Source: Bin127 sp965221625
GTDB taxonomy: Bacteria; Chloroflexota; Dehalococcoidia; Lucifugimonadales; Lucifugimonadaceae
Direction of reading: 5' to 3'
DNA: 64,000 nt
Assembly: GCA_965221625.1 (NCBI GenBank)
Contig: OZ244903.1
Span: 1,922,001 to 1,986,000 of the forward strand
The translations under genes and the position numbers were made by a program. Positions 61,190 to 64,000 of the stretch are shown piece after piece; position 1 is the first letter of the stretch, and every line of letters starts with the position of its first letter. The notes beneath the pieces are model-generated. The model saw only the letters and a program-made list of their open reading frames with translations, did not search any database and had not been told where the DNA came from.

Positions 61190-63417
61190 GGGCGGTTGAT
61201 TCTGGCAAACGTCCGATCAGCCCAAGACGGGAACCACCAATTCCACTTGCCGAAAATGCGCATCAACGCGGGAGCGATGAGTATTCGCACGATCGTCACA
61301 TCCACGAATATCGCCAAAGCCAATCCGAATCCCACCGCCTTCACCGTTACGACCTCCGCCAACACGAAGCTGACGCCAACGATCACCAGTATCGAACCAG
61401 CTCCAGTAATGATCATCCCGCTCTTCTGGAGTCCCTGCTTCACGCTCTCGCGATTGCTGCCAGTCGATCGGTAAGCCTCGTTGATGCGGGAGAGCAAAAA
61501 GATTTCGTAATCCATACTCAGTCCGAATAGGATCGCGAAGAGCACGATCGGAGTAGTCGCCTCCGTTACGCCTAAAGGTTCGAAGTCAAGGACTCCGCTC
61601 AGGTGCCCTTGCTGGAATACCCACACCAACGCGCCAAAACTTGCGAGGATGCTCAACACGTTCAATGCCACTGCTTTGAGCGGTATCAACACCGATCTGA
61701 ACAGCATCATCAATGAAGCGAAGGTGAGGAGTATCACCAAACCCGCGACCAGCGGAAACCTACCGTATAGCGATGACACCAAATCGTCAACTGATGCGGA
61801 TGATCCATCAACCAAGACATCGGAGTCTGACGGTAATCGGAACGACTGGACGTCTCGAACAAGCGTGAATGCCTCGGAGGAGAACGGGTGTATCTCGCTC
61901 GAAACGTAGAACAGGACGACACCGTCACGCACGCTGTCGTTGAGCAAACGCAACGCCTCACCGTCGTAGATCGATTCGGGATGGGCATAGAGATTTCGAT
62001 AGTCCTCGGCACCTAAAGTCGGCCTGAGGTTCACGATGCTTCGCACTTCATTTACGTTAGGCAATCGCTCCAACGCCTGCCCGAAAGCGTACAGTTCGTT
62101 AAGTCTCGCTGGCGCAAACGGGTCCCCATCAAACGTGTAAGCGACGATCAACTCTGTCGAAACTTCCCAACCGAAACGCTCTTGGAGCAAGTCAAAGCCG
62201 CGCCGAGATTCATACTCGGCCGGCAAAATCGTTGCATCGGCGACACCCATGCGTATGTCCTGCAACGGCGTTACTAGGGCCAGCAGCGCAATCACAGTCG
62301 GAACCAAGAAGAGCCACGGTCTGCGCATCACGCCTTCGGCCATGCGCGCCCAGATGCGGTTGTTACTACTCACTATGGGAATCACTCTGAATCGGTCGAT
62401 GCGGTGCCCGATTATGCTCAACACCGCTGGCATTAAAGTTTGAGCCGCGAGCAAGGCGATCGCGATGACAACCACCGCCCCAATCCCGATCGAATCCAGA
62501 ACGTTCAAGTCAAACAAGAGCAATGACGACATGCCGATGATGCTGGTAACCCCTGAGAAGAGTATTGCCATCCCTGCCTGTGGGTGCGTCGCGGCGATGG
62601 CATCGGCAACCGACAAGCCGCCGGCAAGCTCTTCTTTGAAGCGATTCACATAGAAGAGCGAGTAATCGATACCCATTCCTATACCGAGAAGGGTTACGAC
62701 GTTGAACGACAAGAGCGACATCTCTCGCAAGTCAGCCACGAAGTAGATGATGCCCAAACCGACCGTTACAGCGATACCACCGACGATTACTGGCATGGAA
62801 GCCGCCACGACAGTACCAAAAACGATAAGCAACGCAATTGTTGCGACAGGGAATGCAACAACTTCACCACGCCGAAAGTCGGCACCACTCGCAACGACGA
62901 GATCTCGATACAAAGGAGGCGCACCGGTGATGACTACGTCCAGATCACCGGTATCTAGCGACGTCGTGATGCTGTATGTCGCATCCAGTGAATCCTCAAT
63001 GTCTAAACCTAGATCTGCTTGGATCAACCCCAAGTCGCCGTCGTCGGACAACATCCCTGGATCGCTCAGATAGGACCGCACCGCCAGGACGTCGGCGTGC
63101 GTCGAAAGCTGATCCGAAATCCTCAAGACGTCAGCTACGAAATCAGGTGAGTTGGGCCTCAGCGTATCGTGGCTTACAACGAGTATCAATCCGACTTGGA
63201 TTACACCGAAGCGATCTCTGAGCAACTCTCGCGCTTTCACGGATGGGTAGTCTTCATTCGAAAATCCACCCGGGAGCAGCTTTTCCTGCACGCGCGGAGC
63301 GAAGGGCAAGGTCGCGGCGAACGCGATCAACCAGATGAGGATTACCAAGTAGCGGTTGCGGTGAATCCAGCGACCTGAACTAGCCAGCATACCGATCGCT
63401 GGGGTTATTCGCGCCAT
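61186..63417 (-). CDS. MMPL-family RND transporter
   Basis: About 743 residues and about 12 membrane helices, in two halves each with a first helix, an extracellular domain and five helices. Landmarks are GIGMGIDYSLFYVNRFKEEL in the first half and FGLSMDYEIFLLSRINEAY in the second, which hold the Asp-Tyr pairs of MMPL proteins that carry protons. MMPL transporters export lipids or lipid-like molecules. Coupling to the CrtC/AttH-like lipoprotein suggests that the pair handles one lipid substrate. Confidence 0.88.
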   Translation of the reverse strand: MARITPAIGMLASSGRWIHRNRYLVILIWLIAFAATLPFAPRVQEKLLPGGFSNEDYPSVKARELLRDRFGVIQVGLILVVSHDTLRPNSPDFVADVLRISDQLSTHADVLAVRSYLSDPGMLSDDGDLGLIQADLGLDIEDSLDATYSITTSLDTGDLDVVITGAPPLYRDLVVASGADFRRGEVVAFPVATIALLIVFGTVVAASMPVIVGGIAVTVGLGIIYFVADLREMSLLSFNVVTLLGIGMGIDYSLFYVNRFKEELAGGLSVADAIAATHPQAGMAILFSGVTSIIGMSSLLLFDLNVLDSIGIGAVVVIAIALLAAQTLMPAVLSIIGHRIDRFRVIPIVSSNNRIWARMAEGVMRRPWLFLVPTVIALLALVTPLQDIRMGVADATILPAEYESRRGFDLLQERFGWEVSTELIVAYTFDGDPFAPARLNELYAFGQALERLPNVNEVRSIVNLRPTLGAEDYRNLYAHPESIYDGEALRLLNDSVRDGVVLFYVSSEIHPFSSEAFTLVRDVQSFRLPSDSDVLVDGSSASVDDLVSSLYGRFPLVAGLVILLTFASLMMLFRSVLIPLKAVALNVLSILASFGALVWVFQQGHLSGVLDFEPLGVTEATTPIVLFAILFGLSMDYEIFLLSRINEAYRSTGSNRESVKQGLQKSGMIITGAGSILVIVGVSFVLAEVVTVKAVGFGLALAIFVDVTIVRILIAPALMRIFGKWNWWFPSWADRTFARINRP

Positions 63418-63494
63418 GCCATCTTCGCCGAACGACATCGGGCGCGGGCACATTGCCGCGAATAGGTCCCGCCGAAGGCGATTTTGGCCGGATT

Positions 63495-64000
63495 CTAGGT
63501 CTTTTCCGCAATTGCGATAGCGGCCGCACGATCCGAACTATCCAACGCAACGATCTTCACGCCTTGCGCGGAGCGTCCGGTCTCGCGGATTTCGGCTAGC
63601 GAGGTGCGAATAATCTGGCCTCTCGCAGTCAAAACCATCAATTTGCCGGTATCGTCGCGCCGAAGCTCGTCCGTGATGACGTTTGCGGCGGCGACGTCGC
63701 CGGTATTGCGGGTGATGTTGAGCGTGATAATCCCGCGACCTCCGCGCCCTTGGATCCTGTAATGGCGCAAAGCCGAGAGCTTGCCTCGGCCTTTGGTGCC
63801 GATTATGAGGAGGTAGCCTTCGTTGTCGACGACGTCCATGCCGACGACCTCGTCTCCCTTGTCGAGTCGAATGCCCCGTACGCCGCCGGCCGCGCGCGAA
63901 CGTGCGGTAACTTCATTGCTGGCAAAACGGATCGACTGACCCTTCTTCGTGATGATGATGAGATCTTCGTCAGCGCGGACCATGGCTACAGAAATCAACT
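63495..64000 (-). CDS. gyrA: DNA gyrase subunit A, C-terminal part
   Basis: The last 168 residues of a protein that continues beyond the window. It consists of beta-propeller blades of the GyrA C-terminal domain: VRADEDLIIITKKGQSIRF, the SRAAGGVRGIRLDKGDEVVGM blade, YRIQGRGGRGIITLNITR and GQIIRTSLAEIRETGRSAQGVKI. The propeller wraps DNA and gives gyrase its negative supercoiling activity. ParC also has such blades but usually fewer; the complete repeats favour GyrA. The MMPL gene starts 77 bases downstream on the same strand. Confidence 0.9.
   Translation of the reverse strand, partial: LISVAMVRADEDLIIITKKGQSIRFASNEVTARSRAAGGVRGIRLDKGDEVVGMDVVDNEGYLLIIGTKGRGKLSALRHYRIQGRGGRGIITLNITRNTGDVAAANVITDELRRDDTGKLMVLTARGQIIRTSLAEIRETGRSAQGVKIVALDSSDRAAAIAIAEKT

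Noticed and set aside
1..64000. CRISPR array, insertion sequence, integrase or prophage
   Set aside because: I found no regularly spaced repeats, transposase or phage structural genes on either strand.

Overview
This window reads as a stretch of chromosome from a Chloroflexota bacterium, most likely of the SAR202 / Dehalococcoidia side of the phylum. That placement is an inference. It rests on an alternative complex III (Act) operon, three separate mandelate-racemase/enolase-superfamily genes, a long SRP RNA with an Alu-type 5' domain, frequent TTG starts, and many lone oxidoreductases of the kind such genomes carry. Housekeeping genes (gyrA end, ribosomal proteins, his genes, lepA, rsmA, galU, plsX) are mixed with catabolic genes. 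I see no prophage, insertion sequence, CRISPR array or rRNA.

Region by region. 1-7.2 kb: 5-oxoprolinase genes pxpA-pxpB-pxpC (pxpC cut by the edge), a methyltransferase, radC with its own near-leaderless promoter, a Gfo/Idh oxidoreductase, a DUF971 protein, and the two E1 subunits of a 2-oxoacid dehydrogenase. 7.3-21 kb: a respiratory block with a strong promoter, a small membrane protein, actA, actB split in two, an actF-like gene, actC, actD and actE, followed at once by cytochrome c maturation genes (ccmH, ccmF, a ccmI-like gene, an unknown anchored protein and a TlpA/CcmG thioredoxin). 21-25.6 kb: cysC, then fatty-acid synthesis genes (two MaoC-type dehydratase subunits, plsX, fabG, fabL). 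25.7-31 kb: tRNA-Pro, an EndoQ-type nuclease, an enolase-superfamily enzyme, a membrane-anchored HNH protein, an HpcH aldolase and a phosphodiesterase.

31-39.7 kb: a PhnP-like hydrolase, an atypical SDR, the run rsmA-ispE-membrane protein, the SRP RNA, galU, lepA, a second metallo-hydrolase and a START-like protein. 39.7-51.6 kb: a mostly catabolic region with a DUF885 hydrolase, a class C beta-lactamase-like hydrolase, two enolase-superfamily enzymes, a SelA-like PLP enzyme, a ThDP decarboxylase-like enzyme, a VIT-family transporter, and a sulfate adenylyltransferase with a degenerate APS-kinase tail. 51.7-57.4 kb: tRNA-Gly, ygfZ with an A-type Fe-S carrier, then pduO-hisH-hisA-methyltransferase-hisF-hisIE. 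57.4-64 kb: DUF1385, rpmE, rpmA, rplU, a flavin reductase, a CrtC/AttH-like lipoprotein, an MMPL transporter and the end of gyrA.

How the genes work together: the Act complex would oxidise menaquinol and pass electrons to c-type cytochromes, and the ccm genes beside it would mature the six c-type haems it needs. The fatty-acid cluster provides the reductase, dehydratase and enoyl reductase steps and links to phospholipid synthesis through plsX. Sulfate activation is divided between a lone cysC and a distant sat whose own kinase-like domain looks dead. The most unusual items are the split actB with new small partners, the pseudo-kinase tail on Sat, the membrane-anchored HNH protein, the unknown protein inside the ccm cluster, and the VIT transporter whose ferritin-like domain seems to have lost its iron ligands.
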